From CAJQQK01 sp049116495 (GTDB lineage: Bacteria; Pseudomonadota; Alphaproteobacteria; Rhizobiales; Hyphomicrobiaceae): DNA of 64,000 bases. Where the stretch lies: contig JAGDYV010000055.1 of the NCBI GenBank assembly GCA_049116495.1, positions 1 to 64,000 on the forward strand. Reading direction: 5' to 3'. Below the pieces are notes generated by a model. It did no database searches. It had not been told where the DNA came from and worked only from the letters and a program-made list of their open reading frames with translations. The position numbers were made by a program, and so were the translations under genes. Every line of letters begins with the position of its first letter. The first letter of the stretch is position 1. Positions 54,528-63,164 of this stretch are shown here, in pieces.

Positions 54528-54643
54528 CTACGAAATCTCGCTGCAAACAGGGATCACCCCTTACTGGCAGCTTTCGCGCTTCATAGCAAAGCAATGGCGA
54601 GTCGACTGAACCGCGCGCTCATGCCGTCATTAGCTGTATCATA

Positions 54644-55267
54644 TCACTTCGCCGCCTTGGGCTGCGCCTCAACCCAACTCGCGATTCTTTCCCGGCCAAT
54701 CGCCACGCTTCGCGCTTCGACACCGAGCGACATGAAGTTTCGAAAAAACTCGATATCGACGATCTTGCCAAGGCATAGAACCATTTCGCCCTCCGGTGCC
54801 GCGCGCGCACGCTCAGCGATGGCGTCTTCAACATAGCACCGAACAGTCGTCTCGACATCCTTTCGCCCTGTACTGCGACTGCCATTGTGCTCAATGAAAT
54901 AGACGTTCTTAGACAAATTCTTATGGATCTCCTTGCGGGCGATGACCCAGGCAATCTCGCGTCCACGAAGTTTCTTCTCGAATTGGCCGTAAAGACCACG
55001 CAGCGTTCCCGCATCGATCAGCAGCTTGAATGCTTTGTATCGACTGACTTGCTTGGCCCAACCTTGCAGCCCCTGGACGGACTTTTGAACGCTCATGGCG
55101 TCCACCATAAACGGATCCGTCGGAGCTTTGTCCTTCGGCTTCGGGCCTGCGCTCACGGGCAGTGACGCAAACAGCGTTCCAGCAAGGAGCATCGCTGCGA
55201 TCACAAACGCCGCCCCGGACCGTTCAAGCATTTTCGACAAGAAGAGTACTCGATGTGGGTTTGGCAT
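54644..55267 (-). CDS. Secreted protein of unknown function in the flagellar region
   Basis: A 207-residue exported protein. A signal peptide covers about residues 1-40 (hydrophobic FVIAAMLLAGTLFASL, cleavage near VSAG). The mature part is soluble and basic, with GWAKQVSRYKAFKLLIDAG, YGQFEKKLRGREIAW and two cysteines (VRCYVEDA and VLCLGKI) that could form a disulphide. The frame runs open 40 codons further upstream; I use the ATG at 55267 because GGGAAG precedes it. It follows fliM by about 210 nt in the same direction. I recognise no domain. Confidence 0.6.
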   Translation of the reverse strand: MPNPHRVLFLSKMLERSGAAFVIAAMLLAGTLFASLPVSAGPKPKDKAPTDPFMVDAMSVQKSVQGLQGWAKQVSRYKAFKLLIDAGTLRGLYGQFEKKLRGREIAWVIARKEIHKNLSKNVYFIEHNGSRSTGRKDVETTVRCYVEDAIAERARAAPEGEMVLCLGKIVDIEFFRNFMSLGVEARSVAIGRERIASWVEAQPKAAK

Positions 55268-55474
55268 AGACTTCCCGCCGTTGCTCCGTTTGGACCTCAC
55301 TTCATACCGACAAACGCCAGTGTCCCGATTCCGAAGCTCGCCAACACTACGCAGCGACCTCGGTTGCGAAGTTCGGAAACGGGACAATAGAATCTTAGTG
55401 CTGCTCGTGTGGCTCAGATCGAGAAATTCGTTCAGTGCATGCCTTAGGTACCGACGAACTTTTCAATCATCACA

Positions 55475-56374
55475 CTAGACCTCACGCACCACATGCACGG
55501 CAAACTGTCCGTCCTTCTGTCCAACTTCGCAGACGAACAAGGCTTCATCGTCACACTCCAGGAGAACTGAAGCAGAGCGTGCATCGACAAATTCGACGAT
55601 ATCTCCAACTTTCAAATTCGAGAACTCTTCAAGCGGCATATTGGGCCGGTTCATGACGGCGCGCAGTTGCACCTCGGCTTGTGACAGTGAGGATTGCATC
55701 CGGTCCGCCCAATCGTTCATACCTTCGCTCGCCACCTCTTCAAGGGCGTGCGCCTCCTCCTCCTGGGGCTGCGTGAACTCGGCCTCCGGAATATACACCG
55801 TCAGTTTATGGCGCACCTCTTGGATAACCAACGACCAAGTGGCAAGAAATCCAGGCTGCATGACCTCATCAGGTGCGCCGTCCGGATCCGGCAGGACGAT
55901 CTTTTCGAAAGCGATCGATTGCGTCCGCGATTGATTGATCGATGCAACGAGCTTGCGGACTATGGCGAGCACGGCGTTGGAGACGAAAAAATTGCAGAAC
56001 TCAGATTCTCTGCAATTGAAATCCGTTTCCTCGTTCGGCTTTGGCGCCCCAAAACTGGCGCTAACGAGAACCTCAACCAGTGCGCAGGGAATGAAGCAGC
56101 GAAACTTGGCACCGGTCGACAGGCGCTCAAGTTGCAACGTCATCTGGTCTTCCGCTTCGACAACCTCGTCCGTCGGAGACCAGGCTCTGACATCGGGAAC
56201 ACCCAGTTCGAAGCCAATCGGAATGAAGGTCGAGATCGCATCGGTCAAATGCGCCTCGGCCTGCTGAATACTCGCAACAGCAGTTTCCTTGTCGCCACCA
56301 CTTGATGACGAACCTTGAAAAAGCTGCTCGATGCGCTCTCGAATGTTGAGTTCGTCAGAAATGGCTTCACTCAT
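55475..56374 (-). CDS. fliM: Flagellar motor switch protein FliM
   Basis: A 299-residue divergent FliM of the alphaproteobacterial kind. The middle domain has the pattern FIPIGFELGVPDV, LERLSTGAKFRCFIP and a long helix. The C-terminal SpoA/FliN-like domain (about 215-299) has SQAEVQLRAVMNRPNMPLEE and LKVGDIVEF, characteristic of the C-ring. The usual N-terminal CheY-binding LSQxEID motif is not obvious. It follows fliG by about 94 nt; a short coupled leader frame lies in that gap. FliN is not seen in the window. Confidence 0.85.
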   Translation of the reverse strand: MSEAISDELNIRERIEQLFQGSSSSGGDKETAVASIQQAEAHLTDAISTFIPIGFELGVPDVRAWSPTDEVVEAEDQMTLQLERLSTGAKFRCFIPCALVEVLVSASFGAPKPNEETDFNCRESEFCNFFVSNAVLAIVRKLVASINQSRTQSIAFEKIVLPDPDGAPDEVMQPGFLATWSLVIQEVRHKLTVYIPEAEFTQPQEEEAHALEEVASEGMNDWADRMQSSLSQAEVQLRAVMNRPNMPLEEFSNLKVGDIVEFVDARSASVLLECDDEALFVCEVGQKDGQFAVHVVREV

Positions 56375-56406
56375 TGAAATGCGGTGACAGCTCGAAACGC
56401 GGGCAT
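56371..56406 (-). promoter_or_regulatory. Possible leader ORF (11 codons) coupled to fliM
   Basis: ATG at 56406 is preceded by AAAGGTGAAG and opens an 11-codon frame whose TGA overlaps the fliM ATG (ATGA). fliM itself has no good ribosome site, so it may rely on re-initiation from this leader. Confidence 0.4.
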
Positions 56407-56467
56407 GACTTCACCTTTGATTCACTAGAAACTTGCGAGGACAGAATATGTTGCTCAATCTCGACCA

Positions 56468-57499
56468 TCAGTCGCTCTTTTCGTCGTCGGCCTCCTGAAT
56501 GCTGATCTTGTCGTCCTGCGCCAGTTCAATCGCCAAATCCGCGATCCAACGCCTGGCGTCGCTGATCTCCTTTTCCGGAACCGAAGAGGCCGATTGGAGT
56601 TCCATTTCGACCATGCGTCGGCTTCGCCCTGTGAGGCTCGACAACGCGGCATCGGTCAGTGTCTCTGGCGCTTCTCGCAACGCGACAATGATCCGTTCCG
56701 TCGGCACGGCCTCGAACAGGATCTTCCTGTCGCCATCCGATAATTTGACAACGTCTTCGAAGCTGAAGATCAGCCCGCGCAATGTCTTTGCCGCCTTGGG
56801 CCTGATGGCGTCGAAGTGACCGAGCATCTCGTCCACTTCAGCACGGTCCAATCTGTTCATGATTCCGGCCATCCGCGCGTGCATGCCGCTGTCTTCTTCA
56901 TCAGCTTCACCCGCCAGAAGCTCCTTAGCCAGGTGAAATTCGAGAAGCTGCGTCGAACGCTCGGTAACAATGCCAATGTCGATCATCTTGTCGAAGACCG
57001 TCTGACGCATCGTCGGGTCAAACAGCCCGATGACCTCGGCGGCCTGCTCCGCATCGAATTGCGACAAGGCAAATGCGATCACTTGAGGGTGCTCGGCACC
57101 AAGCGTCGCCACGATTTTTTCGGGAGGCAATTCCGGCAGGCGCGCCCACAGTTCGACAGGCGGCAATTCGCCACGAACAGACGCCAGAATCCGACCGGCG
57201 ACCGCCTCGTCCGCGACACCACCAAGCACCAGGCGTTCAGCCTCAGCCTCGGAACCAACGAGTTCCGGTTCCTGTTTAAGGTCGTTCTCGAAAATTTCTA
57301 CAAGCTCGGTGAGCTCTTCGTTGGCAATCGTGCCTAGCTCCGCGGCCGTATTGGCAATCCGCTTAATCTCTTCTTCATCGAATTTTCCGAGCAGCCGGGC
57401 AGCATCTTCCTTTTCCATCGCGAGGAGCAACGTCGCGACGCCCCGAACGCCTTCGAGCGATGATGTGCCATCTTGCATTGCCATCGTGTTCCCAGACAT
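56468..57499 (-). CDS. fliG: Flagellar motor switch protein FliG
   Basis: About 343 residues with the three FliG domains. The N-terminal domain (GVRGVATLLLAMEKEDAARLL) binds FliF. The middle domain carries EHPQVIAFALSQFD, the EHPQR-type motif, near residue 140. The C-terminal domain has SFEDVVKLSDGDRKILF, ERIIVALREAP and the charged torque helix. A C-terminal acidic tail is present. The frame opens at a TTG at 57523, with GTG and ATG options to 57499; I prefer the ATG at 57499, but the site is not strong. FliG couples the stator to rotation of the C-ring. Confidence 0.92.
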   Translation of the reverse strand: MSGNTMAMQDGTSSLEGVRGVATLLLAMEKEDAARLLGKFDEEEIKRIANTAAELGTIANEELTELVEIFENDLKQEPELVGSEAEAERLVLGGVADEAVAGRILASVRGELPPVELWARLPELPPEKIVATLGAEHPQVIAFALSQFDAEQAAEVIGLFDPTMRQTVFDKMIDIGIVTERSTQLLEFHLAKELLAGEADEEDSGMHARMAGIMNRLDRAEVDEMLGHFDAIRPKAAKTLRGLIFSFEDVVKLSDGDRKILFEAVPTERIIVALREAPETLTDAALSSLTGRSRRMVEMELQSASSVPEKEISDARRWIADLAIELAQDDKISIQEADDEKSD

Positions 57500-57663
57500 C
57501 GCCGCATCATCACCCACCGACAATCAGGCATATCGCACGATCCAAGGACCTGCATCTACCTGCGCCGCACATTGAGTGACGCAAATTCGCAATACATAGA
57601 CGCAATTTCGGACAAGAGCTGCTCCTGATCTAAGCAATACAGCTTACGCGAACCTTACGTCAG

Positions 57664-58062
57664 CTAGTCGGCAAGGCTCGCGCGCAACTTCTGTTGCCGT
57701 ACGATGCTCAAATAGAGGTCCTGTCCAAGGTGATCGAGATGCAGAAGGTCGGATGCATCGGCAAATTTGAGGTCAAACTGGAGGCCGATCGCATGCCCGC
57801 GACGCCATACGACAAGGCCGTCCACGGTCGTGCCGTCAAGCAGTTCGATCGTCGTAGACTCGCCAACATCAAGGCTTCTATCGCTGTTGATTTCAATCTC
57901 GGCGCCATTCCTTGATAGGTTTGTGAGCTCACCGAAGATAGCCGGATCGCACCGCAGCTTCACGAGATGTTGCGTTGCCAAACGCAAATCACTCCGTCGT
58001 TCAGAGGGTGTTACTTCAATCGAGGGTGCCCGAATGTTTCTGCCGCGGCTGACATCTGACAT
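57664..58062 (-). CDS. PilZ-domain protein in the flagellar cluster
   Basis: A 132-residue protein. A short N-terminal tail is followed by a PilZ domain with RRSDLR (RxxxR) and NLSRNG ((D/N)xSxxG) in the canonical order, so c-di-GMP binding is likely. The ATG at 58062 has AGAGGA 7 nt upstream. It lies between fliK and fliG on the same strand, with about 140-165 nt before fliG. A YcgR-like brake on the motor is a reasonable guess from location, but the YcgR N-terminal domain is absent. Confidence 0.82.
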   Translation of the reverse strand: MSDVSRGRNIRAPSIEVTPSERRSDLRLATQHLVKLRCDPAIFGELTNLSRNGAEIEINSDRSLDVGESTTIELLDGTTVDGLVVWRRGHAIGLQFDLKFADASDLLHLDHLGQDLYLSIVRQQKLRASLAD

Positions 58063-58128
58063 GGTGTTGTCCTCTATATTGACCGTGTAACAGCTGCCCA
58101 ACCCCTAACAGGTTCAGATGGGCGCTCG

Positions 58129-60084
58129 TCACAGGTAAATGTTTCTCCGCCCGCCGGCGAGATCTGCTGCTTGCTCATTCTGACCCTGGTCGTCGTCGAG
58201 GTCGACGTCCCCGCCGCCCTCCCCGCCATTGGCCGTGTCATGGTCTTGCGACGACTGGCCTTGAGTCGCAGCTTGGAACGAGTCGCCCTGCCCGGCCCTT
58301 GCTTGCGCCCCATTCGGCAATCCCGATTGGCCCGTATTGCCGCGATCAGGGTCAACCAGCTGAATGGTTACGGAATCGATGTCAAAGTTCTTCTGCTGCA
58401 AGGCTTCGACCAATACACGTTGGTCACTCATGAGCAGATCTGCGGTAGCCGCGCGCGCAGTCTGAACGCGAAGTTCCAACTTGTCACCACGTAGCGCAAG
58501 TCGAATGACGATCTCACCGAGTTCCCTTGGCTGCAGATGTAGCTGCATGACTTTGATCTGGTCCGGCGTTGTATGAACACCGCCTTGTGTCGCCAACAGC
58601 CTGAACTCGGCGCCCGATCTCGGCAAGCCGTCACGCGACGTGACGCTTTCGACCAACTGTCCATAAAGGCTGCCTATGGCAATGCCGGTATTCGGGCCGG
58701 TGCTGGTTACCGGGTTCGGCATTGCGGGAGAAGCGCTTTCACGTAACGTCGCGCCAACCGTGATATTTGGCGCCGCGGACTCAATGTCGTCTTGAACGGC
58801 CATCACCTGCTCGCCACCACCAAGGGATCGTTGGACAGACACCGTTTCAAACGCCAGCCGTGCCATTTGCTCGGGACGTTCCAGGCGCGCGTTCGTGGTC
58901 ATACGCTCGATGACATTACCGCCAAGATCCCTAGAGGCGTCAAAGCCCCTCGGCGCTGCGGTTGACTCGTTCAGCACCCGCCGGCCGGCATGCGTAGCGT
59001 CCGCCAACCGACGCACCACGGCAGCTTCAGCAAGAACCGCGGACGGCGCAGCTGGCGTCGTGCGTTCGTTCGGCAAGGACCTCGCTTCGTCCGCACGAGG
59101 GAGTGCGGCCCCTTCCGCGCGTTTGGCTTCCGGCAGCAGCTGCCCTTGTTCTTCAGCGGTCACTGCCAGAAATTGACCGTCGGAGCCGGCCCCCTGAGCT
59201 ACCGTGCGCAACGCCTCAGCTTCCTGGGCCGCGGTTTGCTGCTGCACACCATCACCGGTTGGCCGCACGGCTTGAATCGATTGATCAGGTTCACGCGTGA
59301 CAGTACGCTGTTCCGTAGAACCCGCCCCAGCAGATACCGGGCGTGCAGAAACGGCGGCCGTTGCAGCCATTGCTGCGCGTTCATCTGACGGCGATATCTC
59401 ATTGCCATGAACGACCGTCGTCGGTTGCAAGTCAGAGTCATCAGCCCGCATGACAGGCGACGGTTGCGAATTGCGCTCCGCGGTCGCCGTTGGCATATCT
59501 GCTTCGCCAGCACCGCCATCGGCTGCGGAGAGTTCGCCCTGCGTTTCCGCAGAAGACTCGCTTGCGGAAACATCTTCACCGCTCAACTCGACCTGTGGCG
59601 CGACGCGCCGAGTAGCGGCGGTTTCCAAGTCGCTGTTCGCGCCAGAGGATATCCCTATTGCATCCGATGCTTGCGGCAATGCAGCCATCTCGGGCTTGGG
59701 CCCCATGGCGGCAGAACCTTTTGCTGTCCCACGAGCTGGCTCCTGCGCGGCCAAACCGCCAGCAAGACGCTCGTTTGCTGACATTTTGCCGTGCAGCGCT
59801 GACGATTTGGCCTGCTTGGAACCGACCTCGGCTGCTTCCTGATCGAGCGACGGTTCGTGCTGCGTAACCTGACCGACAGCGTCCGTCGCCTTGACACCCC
59901 GGGAAACCACGGAACTGGCGTCGTCCGACCTGCCATCAGTTTGCTTCACAAGTTGCGCGAATGATGCCTTGTCCGTTCCGCGCTCAGACTCGGTCCCGGC
60001 TTCCTTGTTCGCGGTACGGCCATCGGTGCGTTGCTTATCTAAGCGGTGTGCAACGTCGGTTGAAATGTAGCTTGTATTCGTCAT
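58129..60084 (-). CDS. fliK: Flagellar hook-length control protein FliK
   Basis: About 651 residues. The first 480 or so are low-complexity, Ala/Glu/Gln-rich and probably unfolded, acting as the molecular ruler. The C-terminal Flg_hook domain (about 515-610) has QIKVMQLHLQPRELGEIVIRL and DKLELRVQTARA, which switches export specificity from hook to filament subunits. It ends in a Gly/Asp-rich tail. The frame opens at a GTG at 60099; I use the ATG at 60084, but the two are close. It is long for the family, mostly in the ruler part. It follows motC by about 65 nt. Confidence 0.9.
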   Translation of the reverse strand: MTNTSYISTDVAHRLDKQRTDGRTANKEAGTESERGTDKASFAQLVKQTDGRSDDASSVVSRGVKATDAVGQVTQHEPSLDQEAAEVGSKQAKSSALHGKMSANERLAGGLAAQEPARGTAKGSAAMGPKPEMAALPQASDAIGISSGANSDLETAATRRVAPQVELSGEDVSASESSAETQGELSAADGGAGEADMPTATAERNSQPSPVMRADDSDLQPTTVVHGNEISPSDERAAMAATAAVSARPVSAGAGSTEQRTVTREPDQSIQAVRPTGDGVQQQTAAQEAEALRTVAQGAGSDGQFLAVTAEEQGQLLPEAKRAEGAALPRADEARSLPNERTTPAAPSAVLAEAAVVRRLADATHAGRRVLNESTAAPRGFDASRDLGGNVIERMTTNARLERPEQMARLAFETVSVQRSLGGGEQVMAVQDDIESAAPNITVGATLRESASPAMPNPVTSTGPNTGIAIGSLYGQLVESVTSRDGLPRSGAEFRLLATQGGVHTTPDQIKVMQLHLQPRELGEIVIRLALRGDKLELRVQTARAATADLLMSDQRVLVEALQQKNFDIDSVTIQLVDPDRGNTGQSGLPNGAQARAGQGDSFQAATQGQSSQDHDTANGGEGGGDVDLDDDQGQNEQAADLAGGRRNIYL

Positions 60085-60151
60085 CTGCTGCGTCACCACT
60101 ATCTTTGCCGCAGCTCATTGACCGCGGGTCCATCGACGATCTGTCTCGGCA

Positions 60152-61318
60152 CTATTTCGCAAGCCATTTATCCGCATCACGAAGCGCCGCCATTGCCGCA
60201 CTTCGTGAATCAGCAATCGTATCGTCCTTCCGTTTGGTCACTTCCTTTTTCGCCTTTACCGCTGCTGGAGACTTCTCGACCGGCATCGCTATGCCTTTGG
60301 CCATGGCCAGAGCCGCCTGCCGCAGGTTGTCTTCAAACGAACCGGGTGCAAAATTCTTCAACGACTCCAACTTTGCAGGAGCCTTGTCGTCTTCGGCATC
60401 AACGATCGAAACGGCCGCATCAAAAAGCTTAGCGCGCTGGCCTTGGCGGCTACCGGCTGTCGTGTCATCTTGGATGCGCGCAACAATGATCTTGACCAGT
60501 TTGGCACGCCCGAGGATAATCCCGCGTTCTGCAATGATCATGCTGTATTCCGGCCGGACCGATCGATCCAGGTTGTTCAGCAAGGCGTCCAGCCAAAGCA
60601 TTTTCTCTTCGTCCAACTTAAACGACTTGTGGACCAACCCGGCGGCCAGGTGCTCGCGAAACGCTGATGAATAGACGGACCGTTGAAACTTGCGAACATA
60701 GCGCATCGAGAGCTGCTGGAAGCGGCCCATGTTTTGACGGTTGACGACAACACCAAGCTGACGCCGAATAGCCGCTTCTTCGACCAACGTCCCGGATCCA
60801 AGCAGTCTCGCGTCATCCAGATACGCCATGGCCCCCTCAGGATCTGACCCGAATGTCAGAAGCGATTTGATGAGTGCGACGTGCCCGGCAAGCGCCGGGT
60901 CTGTTTCCCGCGGATCGATGGAGGCAAATCTGCGTCTGGCTTCGCCGGCACTTCCCTGAGCGTAGGCCAGCGATGCCAATAGCAAGGGCTGCAATCTCTT
61001 CGGAAAGGCAGCCACAACAGCCTTGCTCTCCGCAAATGTCGGATCACCGCCACTCATGAGGTACTTGATCGCCGCCGTCGCATTGCGGCTCGACGACCAT
61101 GTCTTCGGTGGCGCAGTTCGAAAACCACGCGAAATTCGACCCATCAAAACGCTTTGCAAATTAGCACTGCCGCGCTTCCCTTCGGTCAATGCATCCTGAC
61201 TGCGCACCAGCGTACGCACTTCGGCGACCGGTCTGAACGATTGCGCCACCGCAGGACCTTGCAGCATCGTGAGAAGGAGCACGAAAAAGCCCGGAGATGG
61301 TCGTAATCTAAAGGTCAT
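60152..61318 (-). CDS. motC: Motility protein MotC
   Basis: A 388-residue periplasmic protein with a signal peptide (FFVLLLTMLQGPAVAQ, cleavage near 26). The mature part is mostly alpha-helical and repeat-like (FAESKAVVAAFPKR, LLASLAYAQGSAGEARRRF). It matches the MotC proteins of rhizobia, which sit beside MotB in the periplasm and are needed for flagellar rotation. A lysine-rich C-terminus follows. It lies 11 nt after motB and before fliK, the rhizobial order. Its presence strongly supports a Hyphomicrobiales host. Confidence 0.88.
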   Translation of the reverse strand: MTFRLRPSPGFFVLLLTMLQGPAVAQSFRPVAEVRTLVRSQDALTEGKRGSANLQSVLMGRISRGFRTAPPKTWSSSRNATAAIKYLMSGGDPTFAESKAVVAAFPKRLQPLLLASLAYAQGSAGEARRRFASIDPRETDPALAGHVALIKSLLTFGSDPEGAMAYLDDARLLGSGTLVEEAAIRRQLGVVVNRQNMGRFQQLSMRYVRKFQRSVYSSAFREHLAAGLVHKSFKLDEEKMLWLDALLNNLDRSVRPEYSMIIAERGIILGRAKLVKIIVARIQDDTTAGSRQGQRAKLFDAAVSIVDAEDDKAPAKLESLKNFAPGSFEDNLRQAALAMAKGIAMPVEKSPAAVKAKKEVTKRKDDTIADSRSAAMAALRDADKWLAK

Positions 61319-61329
61319 CAGGGTCGCGT

Positions 61330-62520
61330 TCAGTTGGTCCGCAAGGTAATCTCAACACGCCGGTTTAGGGGGCTGTTGGGATCGGACGCCACTTTCAACT
61401 TCCGTGCGGCATATCCTTGCACGCGGTCGACCCGCGCCATGTCGACACCGCCACGCGAAAGCATATGATAAAAGGCATGAGCACGATCCGTCGACAAACG
61501 CCAGTTGTCGTACTTGCTTCCAGAAAATGCCCGCGCATCCGTATGTCCGGAAATAATGATAATGCCCTTGTGTTCTTCTTTGATGGCTTTGGCCAGTGTG
61601 TCGACCAATGCCACGGTCGCCGGTCGCGGCACTGCTGAGCCAAGATCAAACATCGAATGTCCAACCTTGTCTGTCAGGCTGAGGATCACGCCGCCGTCTG
61701 TAACCTTGATGCCGATCGCCGGCCGGCCACCGTGTGTGATCTTGCTAAGCGAAAGCTTGATTTTTTCTTCCAGTTTCTCGGCGAGTCGCTTGTTTTCGAT
61801 GCGCTTCGCCTCCGCTACTTTTGCCTTAGCGCGCTTCTTCTCCGCCTCTGACAGCTTCTCTTTTTTCTTGAGCTTTGCCTGCTTTGTAGATGGTCGTTTG
61901 ACCTTCGCGGCCCAGGTTGGCTGAGGCGGCTTCTGTTTTACTTCCGGCACCTTTTTTTCTGTCGGTTTTTCAGCGACAATCGGCTCTGTCGGTGGCACCT
62001 GCTCAGTCGGATTAACGAGTTCGAAGCGCTTTCGAAAAGCAGGGTCAAACGGGTCGCGGAAAGCTTCGCCATCCTGCTTTTTCTTGTTATCCGCATGCAC
62101 CTTGGCAAGCTTCGCCAACACGCCATGCGGATCACTGAAGAAGTCAGCATTTGTCATCGCCTTCTTCACGTCTTTGTCTTCCTCCTTCTTCGTCTTCTTG
62201 ACCGGTTTCTCTTTATCTTTCTCTTTGACCGGCGCCTGCACGCGAGATTGTTGGCCAGGCTGCATTTCGCTGAGCCCCCGGGCGCTGGTAATCGAATCCG
62301 ACAATTTAATCGGGTTGAAGTAACTGGCGACCTGCGCCCTGGTGTCTTTACTTGCGGCGTTGACCAGCCACATCACTAGAAACAATGCCATCATGGCGGT
62401 CATGAAGTCCGCATAGGCAATCTTCCAGGCGCCACCGTGGTGCCCGCCATCGTGATCGCCGGATACACGCCGGACGATTACGATCTCGTCGCGCCTGCGA
62501 TCTTCTTCACCGCTACTCAC
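61330..62520 (-). CDS. motB: Flagellar stator protein MotB
   Basis: A 396-residue stator subunit. The single membrane helix spans about residues 38-57 and starts with Asp38 (YADFMTAMMALFLVMWL), the proton-path aspartate. A long charged, Lys-rich linker (about 90-250) precedes the OmpA-like peptidoglycan-binding domain: SGHTDARAF, NWRLSTDRAHAF and NRRVEITLRT. I use the GTG at 62520, which overlaps the fliH-like stop (GTGA) and has AAAGGA 7 nt upstream; the frame opens earlier at a TTG without support. No motA is in the window. Confidence 0.94.
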   Translation of the reverse strand: MSSGEEDRRRDEIVIVRRVSGDHDGGHHGGAWKIAYADFMTAMMALFLVMWLVNAASKDTRAQVASYFNPIKLSDSITSARGLSEMQPGQQSRVQAPVKEKDKEKPVKKTKKEEDKDVKKAMTNADFFSDPHGVLAKLAKVHADNKKKQDGEAFRDPFDPAFRKRFELVNPTEQVPPTEPIVAEKPTEKKVPEVKQKPPQPTWAAKVKRPSTKQAKLKKKEKLSEAEKKRAKAKVAEAKRIENKRLAEKLEEKIKLSLSKITHGGRPAIGIKVTDGGVILSLTDKVGHSMFDLGSAVPRPATVALVDTLAKAIKEEHKGIIIISGHTDARAFSGSKYDNWRLSTDRAHAFYHMLSRGGVDMARVDRVQGYAARKLKVASDPNSPLNRRVEITLRTN

Positions 62521-63164
62521 GACAAGATCCTTTTCACCGCATCGCCCCAAGCCTCAAGCTGCGTTTCGAGAATTGTCTCGTTGATTCTCACGCTGATGTC
62601 TAAGCCATCACGGGTCCGCGGCTCGACAATCGCTTTCATATCGCCAAGATTTTCTTGCAGGGCCTTGACCAGATCGGCCGGCCCTTCAACGATGATCGGG
62701 CCATCCCAATCACTCGGCGCCGTTGTTCGGATAGCTTCCGCAATTCTGCGAACCGCGTCACTTCTCGCCTCATCGCGGATGATGGGCACAAGCACGTCGA
62801 CAAAACTATCGGCGAGCACATTGTGCATGTTTTCAACACCCACAACCAACTCCTGCGCGAGCACCTGCCCGAAGTCCGCCGCCCAGGTTTTGCGTGCCTG
62901 ATCAAGCTTCATCTCGGCTGCAGCCTGCTGCTCACCGAGATCGTGGGCCATACGTGCTTCAGCTTCGCGTTGTCCTTCTTCGAAACCGCGCTTGAAGTAG
63001 TCTTCCAGAACACTCGTCGACGATTCGGGAAGCCGCTCAAAGCCGACGTTTGGCGTCATACCATCGCTTCCGTGAATGATGGGCGCTGGCGCGACTTCGG
63101 GCATGTCCGGTTCATCGGAAACGCCGTAGTCAGTTAATAAACTGGCAAGGGTTACGTGGCTCAT
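62517..63164 (-). CDS. fliH: FliH-like flagellar export regulator
   Basis: A 215-residue protein. A helical N-terminal region carries FKRGFEEGQREAEARMAHDLG, a glycine-spaced helix typical of FliH, followed by a coiled coil and a C-terminal domain ending EAWGDAVKRILS. FliH binds the ATPase FliI and guides it to the export gate. The ATG at 63164 has GAGGAGG 7 nt upstream and overlaps the fliF stop (ATGA). Identity rests on motif and position rather than strong sequence signals, and this family is always divergent. Confidence 0.75.
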   Translation of the reverse strand: MSHVTLASLLTDYGVSDEPDMPEVAPAPIIHGSDGMTPNVGFERLPESSTSVLEDYFKRGFEEGQREAEARMAHDLGEQQAAAEMKLDQARKTWAADFGQVLAQELVVGVENMHNVLADSFVDVLVPIIRDEARSDAVRRIAEAIRTTAPSDWDGPIIVEGPADLVKALQENLGDMKAIVEPRTRDGLDISVRINETILETQLEAWGDAVKRILS

